64,000 nucleotides of DNA from Streptomyces olivochromogenes (GTDB lineage: Bacteria; Actinomycetota; Actinomycetes; Streptomycetales; Streptomycetaceae), in assembly GCF_001514115.1 (NCBI RefSeq), contig NZ_KQ948451.1, positions 764,084 through 828,083 of the forward strand, given 5' to 3'. The notes under the pieces are model-generated. The model worked only from the letters and a program-made list of their open reading frames with translations. It had not been told where the DNA came from and did no database searches. Both the position numbers and the translations under genes were made by a program. Shown one piece after another: positions 15,765 through 24,289 of this stretch. Position 1 is the first letter of the stretch. Each line of letters begins with the position of its first letter.

Positions 15765-16430
15765 ATGAAGGTCGACGTGAACGGGCCCGATCCGGTGCGG
15801 CGGCGCGACGCGCGGCGCAACCGCGCGCTGCTGGTCGAGGCGGCCCGCGAGGTGTTCGCCGCGCAGGGCCTGGACGCGCCGCTCGATGTGATCGCACGCC
15901 GGGCCGGTGTCGGAAACGCCACGCTCTACCGGCACTTCCCCAGCCGCGCCGCGCTGGTCGACGCGGTCTTCAGCGACTCGCTCACGCAGACCATGGACGC
16001 CGGAGACCGGGCCCGCACCGCCGAGGACGCCTGGGCGGGTCTGCTGGGCTACGTCGAAGAGGTCTTCGAGGGCCTCGCCACCGACCGCGGTGCCAACGAT
16101 CTGATGACCACCCACCTGGAGGGCGTCCACTCCCTCGACTCCGTGCACGCCCACAACCGGGAGACGGTGGAGGTGCTCCTGCGCCGCGGCCGCGAACAGG
16201 GCACGGTCCGCGACGATCTCACCACCGAGGACCTCCTCGTCGCGCTGGCCGTACTCGGCCGCGCCGTCCCGGCCCTCACGAGCACCGCCCCGGACGCCTG
16301 GCGCCGCCCCCTCGCCCTCCTCCTCGACGGACTGCGCGCCTCCCCCACCGCCGCCCCGCTGCCCGAGCCCTCGCTCACCCCGCCCCAACTCGGCACGTTC
16401 CTCGGCAACTTGGGACCGCACCGGGACTGA
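15765..16430 (+). CDS. TetR family transcriptional repressor
   Basis: A 221-residue TetR regulator. Residues 12-60 contain the HTH: RRNRALLVEAAREVFAAQG, then IARRAGVGNATLYRHFPSRAALVDAVF. The C-terminal half is the ligand and dimerisation domain. The ATG at 15765 has GAGAGG upstream. The two palindromes in its promoter are almost certainly its own operator. Target genes besides itself cannot be told; the VOC gene upstream ends 172 bases away on the same strand and is not obviously controlled by the same sites. Confidence 0.9.
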   Translation: MKVDVNGPDPVRRRDARRNRALLVEAAREVFAAQGLDAPLDVIARRAGVGNATLYRHFPSRAALVDAVFSDSLTQTMDAGDRARTAEDAWAGLLGYVEEVFEGLATDRGANDLMTTHLEGVHSLDSVHAHNRETVEVLLRRGREQGTVRDDLTTEDLLVALAVLGRAVPALTSTAPDAWRRPLALLLDGLRASPTAAPLPEPSLTPPQLGTFLGNLGPHRD

Positions 16431-16480
16431 CGGAGGCGAACGGAGGTAAACGGGGGCGAACCGCGGTAGGCGGGCGCAAC
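16431..16480. repeat. 10-bp degenerate tandem repeat directly after a stop codon
   Basis: CGGAGGCGAA, CGGAGGTAAA, CGGGGGCGAA and two more divergent units follow in 10-bp register from the base after the TetR TGA (16428-16430). They fill the convergent gap before the LacI stop at 16493. Confidence 0.7.
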
Positions 16481-16492
16481 CCAGGAGCGGTC

Positions 16493-17530
16493 CTACGCGG
16501 AGACCCGTCGCACCAACGTCGTCGGCAGCACCACGCCGGCCGGGCCACCGTCCGCCCCCTGCTTGCCCGTGCGGCGACCGAGGTCCCGCAGCAGCAGTCG
16601 GGCCATCAACCGGCCCATTTCCTCTATGTCCTGACGGACCGTCGTGAGCGGTGGGTCCGTCTGTTCGGCGACCGGCAGCATGTCGTCGAACCCGATCACG
16701 GCGACGTCGTCCGGCACCCGCCGCCCCCGCTCGCGCAGCACCCGCAGGGCTCCCGAGGCCGTCAGGTCGTTCGCCGCGAACACCGCGTCGACGTCCGGGC
16801 AGCGCTCCAGCAGCTCCCGCATCGCACGCTCGCCGCCCGCGGGCGTGAAGTCGCCCTCGACGACGAGCCCCGGATCGGCGTCGCCCATGACGTCCCGGAA
16901 ACCGTCGAGCCGGTCGACGGCGGAGGTCTGGTCGAGGGCGCCGGTGATGTGCGCGACGCGGGTGCGGCCGAGTCCGACGAGATGGCGCACGGCCTCGCGG
17001 GCGCCGCCCCGGTTGTCGCTGTCGACGTAGACGGCCCGCCGCGCGCCGTCGCCCCAGCCGGGCCGCCCGCCGAACACGGTCGGCACGCCCGCGCCGTGGA
17101 TCAGCTGCGGCAGCGGGTCGTCGAGGTGCAGCGAGAAGACGAGCGCGCCGTCGACATGGCCGCCGGCGAGATAGCGGCCGACGCGCGCGTGGTCGTCACG
17201 GCCCTCGGTGAGCAGCAGGACGAGCTGCGAGTCGTGCGCGGTCAGCTCCTTGCTGATGCCACGGAGCTGAAGGGCGAAGAAGGGGTCGGCGAAGACCCGG
17301 GTCTCCGGTTCGGCGATGACGACGGCGACGGCGTCGTGGCGCCGGGTGACCAGGCTTCGGGCGGCCTGGTTGGGGACGTAACCGAGCTCTTCGACGGCCC
17401 GTCTGACCCGCTCGACGAGCGGTTCGCGCACTCCGTCGCCGCCGTTGACGACGCGCGAGGCGGTGGCCCGTGAGACCCCGGCCCGCGCGGCCACGGCCTC
17501 CAGCGTGGGGCGCGACGCTGTCTCGGTCAC
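16493..17530 (-). CDS. LacI family transcriptional regulator
   Basis: A 345-residue LacI regulator. The HTH (TLEAVAARAGVSRATASRVVNG) is followed by the hinge helix REPLVERVRRAVEELGYVPNQAARSL and a periplasmic-binding-like sugar domain with VAVVIAEPETRVFADPFF and VIGFDDM. A GTG start at 17530 with GAGGAG seven bases upstream is preferred; the frame runs open far upstream but without family similarity. A GAGCGCTC palindrome at 17588, the usual LacI-family operator core, lies between it and the divergent gene at 17681, which is its likely target. Confidence 0.9.
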   Translation of the reverse strand: MTETASRPTLEAVAARAGVSRATASRVVNGGDGVREPLVERVRRAVEELGYVPNQAARSLVTRRHDAVAVVIAEPETRVFADPFFALQLRGISKELTAHDSQLVLLLTEGRDDHARVGRYLAGGHVDGALVFSLHLDDPLPQLIHGAGVPTVFGGRPGWGDGARRAVYVDSDNRGGAREAVRHLVGLGRTRVAHITGALDQTSAVDRLDGFRDVMGDADPGLVVEGDFTPAGGERAMRELLERCPDVDAVFAANDLTASGALRVLRERGRRVPDDVAVIGFDDMLPVAEQTDPPLTTVRQDIEEMGRLMARLLLRDLGRRTGKQGADGGPAGVVLPTTLVRRVSA

Positions 17531-17585
17531 CTCAGGGCTCCTCCTCGGCGGTTGCCATGAAGGATAGCCCCAGGCAGCACGCGAT

Positions 17586-17597
17586 GAGAGCGCTCCC
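17586..17597. promoter_or_regulatory. LacI-type operator, GAGCGCTC core
   Basis: GAGAGCGCTCCC contains the perfect 8-bp palindrome GAGCGCTC (17588-17595), resembling the TGGGAGCGCTCCCA site of Streptomyces LacI regulators such as CebR. It sits in the 150-base divergent gap. Confidence 0.6.
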
Positions 17598-17680
17598 CGA
17601 CCGACGTCCACTCCGCCGAAAGTCCATTGCGCGGGCAGTTTCCCCGGGCGAGGATCACGCCATGACCATGAGAAAGGCCC

Positions 17681-18571
17681 ATGTCGCCTGACCGCCCGGC
17701 CACCCGCCTGGCTCCGTACGCCCGTCTCCCGCGTGTCTACCGGGACCGGCATGTCCTGCACAGCACGGTCGACGCCTACGGACGCGTCCACTGGCTGCTC
17801 ACCGAGCGACCGCCCGACCCCCTCCGCGAGAATCCGTACGACGCGCTCGTCGTCACGGTCGAGGAGGGCGGGCGGCCGTACGAGACACAACTCAGTGCGG
17901 TACGAGCACGGTTCGCCCGGTTCGACGCGCTGCCGGACGGCGGCTTCGTCCTCGCGAACGCCCGCAGTCGGCGCGATGAGGAGCATGTCCAGGTGTTCGA
18001 CGTCCTGGGTCGCACCTCGCACACCTTCCGCGTGGGCGACGCCATCGAGGATCTCCTGGTCGACGAGGCCGGTGACATCTGGGTCGGCTACTTCGACGAA
18101 GGCGTCTTCGGTGACGACGAGTTGAGCCGACCGGGCCTGCGACGCTGGAGCAGCGCCGGCGAACCGCTCTGGGCGTACAAGCCCGGTCCCGACCACGACG
18201 AGATCTGCGACTGCTACGCCCTGAACGTCGGCACCCGGGCTGTCTGGGCCTGTCCCTACACCGACTTCCCTCTCCTGGAGATCCGCGACAACCACGTGGT
18301 GCGCGCCCGCGCGAACCCGGTGCGGGGCGCGCACGCGTTCGCCGTCCATGCCGACCGCGTGGTGTTCCTCGGCCCCTACGGCGAACCCGACCGGATCGTC
18401 GACTGCCGTCTGACCGAGAAGACGGTGGAACAGGTCGCCCACGGCCGCCTGCTCCGCCCCGACGGCGGTGACCTCGGCAGCCACCACCGGATCGTCTGCC
18501 GGGGCCCGCGTCTCTACGTGCGGAACGAGTCCTCCAGCGACTGGGCGGTGCTGGACATCAGCGTCATCTGA
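17681..18571 (+). CDS. uncharacterised beta-propeller-like protein beside LacI
   Basis: A 296-residue cytoplasmic protein without a signal peptide. It shows recurrent short beta-rich blades such as YGRVHWLLTE, LPDGGFVLANARSR, DEAGDIWVGYFDEGVFG and GTRAVWACPYTDFPLLEI, suggesting a propeller fold. A DEICDCYALNV segment may be functional. I do not recognise a named family. The ATG at 17681 has GAGAAAGG upstream. Its divergent position across a LacI operator suggests sugar-responsive control, but no sugar enzyme motif is evident. Confidence 0.75.
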   Translation: MSPDRPATRLAPYARLPRVYRDRHVLHSTVDAYGRVHWLLTERPPDPLRENPYDALVVTVEEGGRPYETQLSAVRARFARFDALPDGGFVLANARSRRDEEHVQVFDVLGRTSHTFRVGDAIEDLLVDEAGDIWVGYFDEGVFGDDELSRPGLRRWSSAGEPLWAYKPGPDHDEICDCYALNVGTRAVWACPYTDFPLLEIRDNHVVRARANPVRGAHAFAVHADRVVFLGPYGEPDRIVDCRLTEKTVEQVAHGRLLRPDGGDLGSHHRIVCRGPRLYVRNESSSDWAVLDISVI

Positions 18572-18600
18572 AGCGCCCTCCCGGTTCCGCGGGACCCGTT

Positions 18601-18650
18601 GTCAGTGGCGTGCGGCATGCTGTGATCAGTGGCAGCCGTACGCCACTGAC
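18601..18650. promoter_or_regulatory. 11-bp inverted repeat with 28-base spacer before a HEAT gene
   Basis: GTCAGTGGCGT (18601-18611) and ACGCCACTGAC (18640-18650) are perfect complements. A third CAGTGGC copy lies at 18627-18633. It sits 17 bases before the GTG start at 18667, so it may be an operator or a hairpin at the 5' end of the mRNA. Confidence 0.6.
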
Positions 18651-18666
18651 CACGGGGGAGGTTCAT

Positions 18667-20754
18667 GTGTTCACGGGGATCGAGGATGTCGACTGGGCGT
18701 CGATGGGACACGCCTATACGGACTCGGCGACGGACGTCCCTGAGCTGCTGTGGGGTCTCGCCTCGGACGACCCTGCCCGGCGGGACATCGCGCTGGACGG
18801 GATGTACGGGGCGGTGCACCACCAGGGGGATGTGTACGACAGCACGGTCGCGTGCGTGCCGTTCCTCTTCGAGCTGGTCGCCACACCGACGGTGGCCGAC
18901 CGGGGCTCGATCGTCGGACTGCTGCGCAGCATCGCGGGAGAGAAGGAGCCGGACGCGGAGGAGTTGGGCGGCGTCTTCGAGGACGAGGAGGAGGACGCCG
19001 CGTGGATCCGGCCCTTCATCGAGGCGTCGGAGCTGATCCGCGGGCGCGCCGGCTTCTTCCTCGAACTGCTGGACGACCCCGATCCGCAGTTGCGTGCGGC
19101 GCTTCCGGGCGCGCTGGCGCATCTGCACTCCGACCCGGTGCGGGTGTTCGCGGCGCTGCGCGGGCGGCTGCCCGTCGAGGAGAACCCCGAGGCCGCACGC
19201 TGCCTGGCTCGCGCGCTCGGCAGACTGTCCGTCGATCACGCGAGGACGCTCGGCGCCGAGGCGGGACCGGTGCTGCGGGACCTCGTGGACCGCACGTCCG
19301 ATCCCGAGCTGCGCATGACCGCCTTGGCCCAACTGGCGCTCAGCGCACCGGACTCGCTGCCGCGGAACACCACGGAGCTGGCGTTGGAGGTGATGCGGCT
19401 GGCCTGCGAGGCCAAGCACGGCCCCGACGGGGACGCGGAAACGGAGGCGGAGCCGGAGCGGCCGCGTACGGACACGATGGTGTCGTATCTGCGGGAGCTG
19501 GAGGCCGGTCATCGCGAGAGCATCGACGCCGATGTCGCCGACGATCTCCTGGAGGACCTGCACCGGGCACTCGGCGACCGCACGGAGACACGCTTCGAGC
19601 TGCTCAACAAGCAGTTGTGCAGCCAGGACTGGGGCCAGCGCATGGCGGCCGTCCGGATGGGCGGAATGCTGCTGACGGGCTGGCGCGCGCCGAACGATCT
19701 TCCGGTGTTCCTGCTCGCGCGCCAGGTCATCGAGGAGGACGACCACCTCTCGAAGAGCGCGCTGAGCGAGCTGGGGTACGTGGCGCCGATCGCCCAGGTC
19801 GTCGGGGACATGCTCGCGGCGTGCGCAGAGGTGTGGGCCGACGAGTGGGAGCCCGTGGGGTGGCAGTGGACGCTCTTCGGCAGGACGCTCGAGGCATTGG
19901 CCCGGCAGGGGGATGCGCGGGCCGTTCCGGCGCTGGTCGAGGTGCTGGAGGAGGGCGGCGACGTCCCGGAGTATCTGGCCGGATGGATCGAGGCGATCGG
20001 TTCCGACACGGCGGCAGCACTGGAGCCGGTGCTGCACCGCAGGCTGTCCGCTCTGCCGCCCGGTGAGTGGAGCCGTGAGAAGGACCGTCTGATCGACGCG
20101 CTGCGTGTGCTCGCGCCGCCCGAGGCGTTGCCGCTCTTCCTCGGAATGCTGGAAGAGGAGTCGGGCCGCACGACACACTGGCGAGCTCTACGTGTTCTCG
20201 CGCGGTACGGACGGTCGGCTGACGGAGCGATTCCGCGCATACGGGAGTTGGTGACCGACGCCGCCCTCTCGGCCGACGCCCGGCTGGACGCGGCGGAGGC
20301 GCTCTGGGCGGTGAGCGGCGAATCCGGACCCGTGCTGCCCGTCGTACGCGAGGGACTCGACTTGGACTGGTGGTCCGGGAGGTCCGCGGCGCTGCGGATC
20401 ATAGCCGCGCTCGGCCCGGCGGCCGCCCCGCTGACACCGCGCTTGCGGGAGCTGATGGCAGCCGGTGCCGGCGGTGCCCCTGCGGCCGTCGCCCTGTGGA
20501 GAGTGACCGGCGACGCCGACGGGGTGCTGATCGAGGCATGGACGGCGACCCCTGCCGGCCGCCCGGAAACGGCGGCCTGCCTGGTCGAGATGGGTCCGGC
20601 CGCGGCACCGGCACTGCCCCTCATACGCCGGGAGTTGGCATCGCCGCGCCGCCACCGCAACGACAACTCCCAAGGGAACATGCGCTACGACGTCGCCTCC
20701 GACGAGGCCCTGCTGAGGGACTGTCGCCGGCTGGTGGCGGCGCTCGACGGGTGA
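18667..20754 (+). CDS. HEAT-repeat protein, function unknown
   Basis: A 695-residue protein. The N-terminus DVPELLWGLASDDPARRDIALDGMYGAVHHQGDVYDSTVACVPFLFELV and later HEAT hairpins (DPDPQLRAALPGALAHL, RLDAAEALWAVSGESGPVLPVV) show an alpha-solenoid over the whole length. Streptomyces genomes carry many such proteins, often near toxin-like genes, with unknown roles. A GTG at 18667 with GGGGGAGG seven bases upstream is the best start; a longer frame from 18610 would read through the inverted repeat. No partner gene is visible. Confidence 0.82.
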   Translation: MFTGIEDVDWASMGHAYTDSATDVPELLWGLASDDPARRDIALDGMYGAVHHQGDVYDSTVACVPFLFELVATPTVADRGSIVGLLRSIAGEKEPDAEELGGVFEDEEEDAAWIRPFIEASELIRGRAGFFLELLDDPDPQLRAALPGALAHLHSDPVRVFAALRGRLPVEENPEAARCLARALGRLSVDHARTLGAEAGPVLRDLVDRTSDPELRMTALAQLALSAPDSLPRNTTELALEVMRLACEAKHGPDGDAETEAEPERPRTDTMVSYLRELEAGHRESIDADVADDLLEDLHRALGDRTETRFELLNKQLCSQDWGQRMAAVRMGGMLLTGWRAPNDLPVFLLARQVIEEDDHLSKSALSELGYVAPIAQVVGDMLAACAEVWADEWEPVGWQWTLFGRTLEALARQGDARAVPALVEVLEEGGDVPEYLAGWIEAIGSDTAAALEPVLHRRLSALPPGEWSREKDRLIDALRVLAPPEALPLFLGMLEEESGRTTHWRALRVLARYGRSADGAIPRIRELVTDAALSADARLDAAEALWAVSGESGPVLPVVREGLDLDWWSGRSAALRIIAALGPAAAPLTPRLRELMAAGAGGAPAAVALWRVTGDADGVLIEAWTATPAGRPETAACLVEMGPAAAPALPLIRRELASPRRHRNDNSQGNMRYDVASDEALLRDCRRLVAALDG

Positions 20755-20816
20755 CACGGCGCCACCACGCCCAGCCATCGACCGCCCCCGAGGCGGGTGA
20801 CGATCCGGCGGACAGA

Positions 20817-20838
20817 CCCTAGCCGTGCCCTAGCCGTC
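20817..20838. repeat. 11-bp tandem duplication containing a stop codon
   Basis: CCCTAGCCGTG (20817-20827) and CCCTAGCCGTC (20828-20838). The second copy contains the TAG stop of the minus-strand polymerase gene (20832-20830), so the stop region is duplicated. Confidence 0.75.
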
Positions 20839-21846
20839 CTCGCGCTTGGCCCGGCTCGGTTGTACCCGTTTGGGCTCGCCCGGCATCTTCGGGTACTCGG
20901 GGGGATACGGCAGGTCCCCGAGACCGTGGTCGTGTTCGTCGCGGCTGGCCAGCTCCAGGAGCGCTTCGAGGGAGAAGGCGTGGTCGTCCATGTCGGCGTG
21001 CACGTCGCCGAGTTCGGCGAAGCGCTTGGGCATGGTCGCCAGGTCGAAGTCCCGGGGACGCGCTTCGGCCACCTCGTCCCAGCGCAGGGGCGCGGAGACG
21101 GGGGCGTGCGGGCGGGGCCGTACCGAATAGGCGGAGGCGATCGTGCGGTCCCGCGCTGTCTGGTTGTAATCGACGAAGATCTTCTCGCCGCGTTCCTCCT
21201 TCCACCAGGCGGTGGTCACCTGGTCGGGCATCCGGCGTTCGAGTTCGCGCCCGGCGGCGATCGCGGCCCGGCGGACCTGGGTGAAGGTCCAGCGCGGCGC
21301 GATCGGGACGAAGACGTGCAGCCCTCGGCCGCCGGACGTCTTGGGCCAGCCGCGCAGATCGCCGTACTCGTGCAGGACCTCGCGCAGCTCATGGGCGGCG
21401 CGCACGGCGTCTTCGTAGTCCGTGCCGGGCTGTGGGTCGAGGTCGATGCGGAGCTCGTCGGGGTGGTCGACGTCGTCGCGGCGCACCGGCCACGGGTGGA
21501 AGGTGAGGGTGCCGTACTGCGCGGCCCACACCACGGCCGCGACCTCGGTGGGGCACATCTCGTCGGCGGTGCGCCCGCTGGGGAAGGTGATGTGCGCGGT
21601 CGGGATCCAGTCGGGCATGTTCTTGGGCGCCCGCTTCTGGAAGAAGCTCTCGCCCGTGACGCCCTCCGGGTACCGCTCCAGGGTGGTGGGGCGGTTGCGC
21701 AGGGCGCGCAGGATGCCCTCGCCGACGGACAGGTAGTACTGGGCGAGGTCCAGCTTCGTGAAGCCGCGCTCCGGAAAGAAGATCCTGCCCGGGCTGGACA
21801 GACGTACGGTCCTCCCGGCTGCGTCGAGTTCCACCGCATCGGCCAT
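20830..21846 (-). CDS. LigD-type polymerase/primase (NHEJ)
   Basis: A 338-residue stand-alone polymerase domain of the archaeo-eukaryotic primase superfamily, homologous to the LigD Pol module used in bacterial non-homologous end joining. The catalytic pair Asp135 and Asp137 lies in ELRIDLDPQPG, followed by SGGRGLHVFVP (171-181). The ESFFQKRAPKNMPDW segment is typical of the family. The ATG at 21846 (MADAVELDAAGR) is taken. It is divergent, at 74 bases, from an ATP-dependent ligase gene, a common arrangement of split NHEJ genes. The stop lies inside a small tandem duplication. Confidence 0.9.
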   Translation of the reverse strand: MADAVELDAAGRTVRLSSPGRIFFPERGFTKLDLAQYYLSVGEGILRALRNRPTTLERYPEGVTGESFFQKRAPKNMPDWIPTAHITFPSGRTADEMCPTEVAAVVWAAQYGTLTFHPWPVRRDDVDHPDELRIDLDPQPGTDYEDAVRAAHELREVLHEYGDLRGWPKTSGGRGLHVFVPIAPRWTFTQVRRAAIAAGRELERRMPDQVTTAWWKEERGEKIFVDYNQTARDRTIASAYSVRPRPHAPVSAPLRWDEVAEARPRDFDLATMPKRFAELGDVHADMDDHAFSLEALLELASRDEHDHGLGDLPYPPEYPKMPGEPKRVQPSRAKREDG

Positions 21847-21920
21847 GCGAGCCACGGTAGGCCCAGCCCGCACACCTCGCACACCGGGCGAAAGGCATCG
21901 TGTCGCCGCAGAATCGAAGC

Positions 21921-22991
21921 ATGGATCTGCCGGTGATGCCGCCCGTGAAGCCGATGCTCGCCAAGTCCGTGGCGAAGATCCCGCCGGACATGCAGTACGA
22001 GGCGAAGTGGGACGGGTTCCGCGCGATCGTGTTCCGCGACGGCGACGAGGTCGAGCTCGGCAGCCGTACCGGCAAGACGCTGACCAGGTACTTCCCCGAG
22101 CTGGTGGCGGCGTTGCGGGAGCGGCTGCCGGAGCGCTGTGTGATGGACGGCGAGATCGTGATCGCCAGGGAGGGCCGGCTCGACTTCGACGCGCTCACCG
22201 AGCGCATCCATCCCGCGGACTCCCGGGTGCGGATGCTGGCGGAGAAGACTCCCGCCTCCTTCGTGGCCTTCGATCTGCTGGCACTGGCCGACGAGTCGCT
22301 GCTCGACGTGGCCCTCGGCGACCGGCGGGCCCTGCTGACGATGGCACTGTCCGGGGTGACGGCCCCGGTTCACGTGGCACCGGCGACGACGGACCGCGAG
22401 GTGGCACAGCGGTGGTTCGAGCAGTACGAGGGCGCGGGCCTCGACGGGGTCATCGCCAAGCCGCTCAACCTGCGCTACCGGCAGGACGAGCGGGCCATGT
22501 TCAAGATCAAGCACGAGCGCACCGCGGACGTCGTAGTCGCGGGGTACCGCCTCCACAAGAGCGGACCCGTCGTCGGTTCCCTGCTGCTCGGTCTGTACGA
22601 CGACGGGGGCACCCTCCAGCACGTGGGGGTGAGCGCCGCCTTCCCGATGAAACAGCGGGCACAGCTGGTGGAGGAGCTGGAACCGCTGCGCATGGAGGAC
22701 GTCGAGCGGCATCCGTGGGCGGCCTGGTCGCAGGAGTCGGCGCACGAGTCCGCGCGGCTGCCGGGCGCGCCCAGTCGGTGGTCGACGAAGAAGGACTTCT
22801 CCTGGGTGCCGCTGCGGCCCGAGCGGGTTGCGGAGGTGGCGTACGACCACATGGAGAACGGCGTGCGGTTCCGGCACACGGCCCGCTTTCGCCGCTGGCG
22901 CCCGGACCGCACCGCGGAGAGTTGCACGTACAGCCAGTTGGACGAGCCCGTCGGGTACGACCTCGCGGAGATCCTCGGCCCGCAGAACTGA
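21921..22991 (+). CDS. ATP-dependent DNA ligase (LigC/LigD-like)
   Basis: A 356-residue ligase. Motif I is EAKWDGFRAIV with adenylated Lys29; then ELGSRTGKTL, DGEIVI (motif III), FVAFDLLAL, LDGVIAKPLNLRY (motif IV) and FKIKHERTADVVVAGYR (motif V). A C-terminal OB-fold extends to about residue 320. It seals DNA ends using ATP and probably works with the divergent LigD-type polymerase. No ku gene is in this window. The ATG at 21921 has only a weak ribosome site; the frame opens seven codons earlier. Confidence 0.9.
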   Translation: MDLPVMPPVKPMLAKSVAKIPPDMQYEAKWDGFRAIVFRDGDEVELGSRTGKTLTRYFPELVAALRERLPERCVMDGEIVIAREGRLDFDALTERIHPADSRVRMLAEKTPASFVAFDLLALADESLLDVALGDRRALLTMALSGVTAPVHVAPATTDREVAQRWFEQYEGAGLDGVIAKPLNLRYRQDERAMFKIKHERTADVVVAGYRLHKSGPVVGSLLLGLYDDGGTLQHVGVSAAFPMKQRAQLVEELEPLRMEDVERHPWAAWSQESAHESARLPGAPSRWSTKKDFSWVPLRPERVAEVAYDHMENGVRFRHTARFRRWRPDRTAESCTYSQLDEPVGYDLAEILGPQN

Positions 22992-23146
22992 CGCTGTCAC
23001 CCGCACAACCGACCCGCGGCCCGATCGGTCCAACAAGTGGGCTGATCGGCTCAACTCGGCACGCGCGAGCAGAAGTGGGCGGGTATGGCCACCGATGAAC
23101 CTACGAGCGCACAATCGATGGCACGGGACAGGGTGGCACGTTGAGC

Positions 23147-24148
23147 ATGCGACAGATGGCGCGGACGCGGCGCGGCGCGATGACGGCGGCGCTGCTGACC
23201 GTCGCCGCGGCGGGCTCCGTGATGACGGGCTGCTCCTCGGGCAGCAGTGCCACCGACGACGGACGCGCCCCGGCGCCGAGCCTCAGCCAAGGGCAGGAGA
23301 CGGGGCCGGCCCAGAGCCCCTCCAGTACCGTCGGCGCCGGTCCCGTACTCGCCGTGAAGATCGACAATGTGAGCGCGGCACGCCCTCAGACGGGTCTCGA
23401 CGCGGCGGACGTCGTCTACGCAGAGCAGGTCGAGGGCGGTCTGAGCCGGCTCATGGCCATCTACGCGAGCAAGCTGCCCAAGGCCGTCGGGCCGGTGCGC
23501 AGTGCGCGCGAGTCGGACCTTGAGCTGCTGCGCCAGTTCGACATGCCGACGCTCGCCTTCTCGGGTGCCCAGCACAAGCTGCTGCCGGTCATCGCCAAGG
23601 CACCCCTGCATGCGGTGTCGGCCGATCAGGGCTCCAGCGCGTATTACCGCAGTGCCTCCAAGGTCGCCCCCCACAACCTCTTCCTGCACCCGAAGCAGCT
23701 CATGCGTTCCGCGCCGGGGGCCGCCGCCCTCACCACCGGGTTCCACTTCGGTGCCGCCCCGGCGGGCGGCAGCCCGGAGACCTCGCGCACGGTGCGCTTC
23801 CCCGCGGCCCGCTTCACCTTCGCCTGGTCGGCGAGCAAGCACCGCTGGCTGGTGTCGATGGACGGGACACCGACGGTGACGACGGACGGGAAGCGGGTGG
23901 CGCCCGCGACCGTGGTCGTGCAGTACGTGAAGGTGCACAACTCCAAGTACCACGACGTCCTCGGCAACAACACGCCGTACACGGAGACGGTGGGCTCGGG
24001 GACGGCGAAGGTGCTGCGCGACGGCAAGGTCTTCGACGTCGACTGGAAGCGCCCGACCGCCGGCGGCGGCACGAACTTCACGACCACCGACGGTGCGCCG
24101 ATGAACTTCGCGAAGGGGCAGGTGTGGGTGGTCTTCGCCAAGGCATGA
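23147..24148 (+). CDS. DUF3048 domain lipoprotein
   Basis: A 333-residue predicted lipoprotein. The signal peptide ends in a lipobox VMTGC (Cys about 26), then a Ser/Pro/Gly-rich linker. The DUF3048 domain runs from about residue 65, with PVLAVKIDNVSAARPQTGLDAADVVYAEQVEGGLSRLMAIY and a second half VVVQYVKVHNSKYHDVLG. Family function is unknown. ATG at 23147 is used; a TTG six bases upstream is also possible because AGGGTGG lies closer to it. The stop codon lies within the first unit of a 14-bp tandem repeat. Confidence 0.85.
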   Translation: MRQMARTRRGAMTAALLTVAAAGSVMTGCSSGSSATDDGRAPAPSLSQGQETGPAQSPSSTVGAGPVLAVKIDNVSAARPQTGLDAADVVYAEQVEGGLSRLMAIYASKLPKAVGPVRSARESDLELLRQFDMPTLAFSGAQHKLLPVIAKAPLHAVSADQGSSAYYRSASKVAPHNLFLHPKQLMRSAPGAAALTTGFHFGAAPAGGSPETSRTVRFPAARFTFAWSASKHRWLVSMDGTPTVTTDGKRVAPATVVVQYVKVHNSKYHDVLGNNTPYTETVGSGTAKVLRDGKVFDVDWKRPTAGGGTNFTTTDGAPMNFAKGQVWVVFAKA

Positions 24149-24220
24149 CGACGAAGCCATGACGGCGAACCCGTGACGACGCAACCGTGACGACGAAACC
24201 GTGACGACGAAACCGTGACC
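24145..24220. repeat. 14-bp tandem repeat, five copies, overlapping a stop codon
   Basis: ATGACGACGAAGCC, ATGACGGCGAACCC, GTGACGACGCAACC and GTGACGACGAAACC (twice), in exact 14-bp register, then a partial GTGACC. The TGA stop of the DUF3048 gene (24146-24148) is in the first unit, and each unit repeats a TGA. Confidence 0.9.
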
Positions 24221-24240
24221 GCGGCGGGCGACGGGACTTG

Positions 24241-24275
24241 TCAGGCTCATCAGGCTGTCGGGCTCGTCGGGCTCG
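24241..24275. repeat. 9-bp degenerate tandem repeat between convergent genes
   Basis: TCAGGCTCA, TCAGGCTG, TCGGGCTCG and TCGGGCTCG follow one another 15 bases before the stop of the VWA gene. Confidence 0.65.
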
Positions 24276-24289
24276 AAGGGCGGCGGGGG

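Noticed and set aside
22992..23075. 20-bp repeat GCCCGATCGGTCCAACAAGT-like after the ligase gene
   Set aside because: The second copy shares only about 14 of 20 positions; it could be chance, so it was not listed as a repeat.
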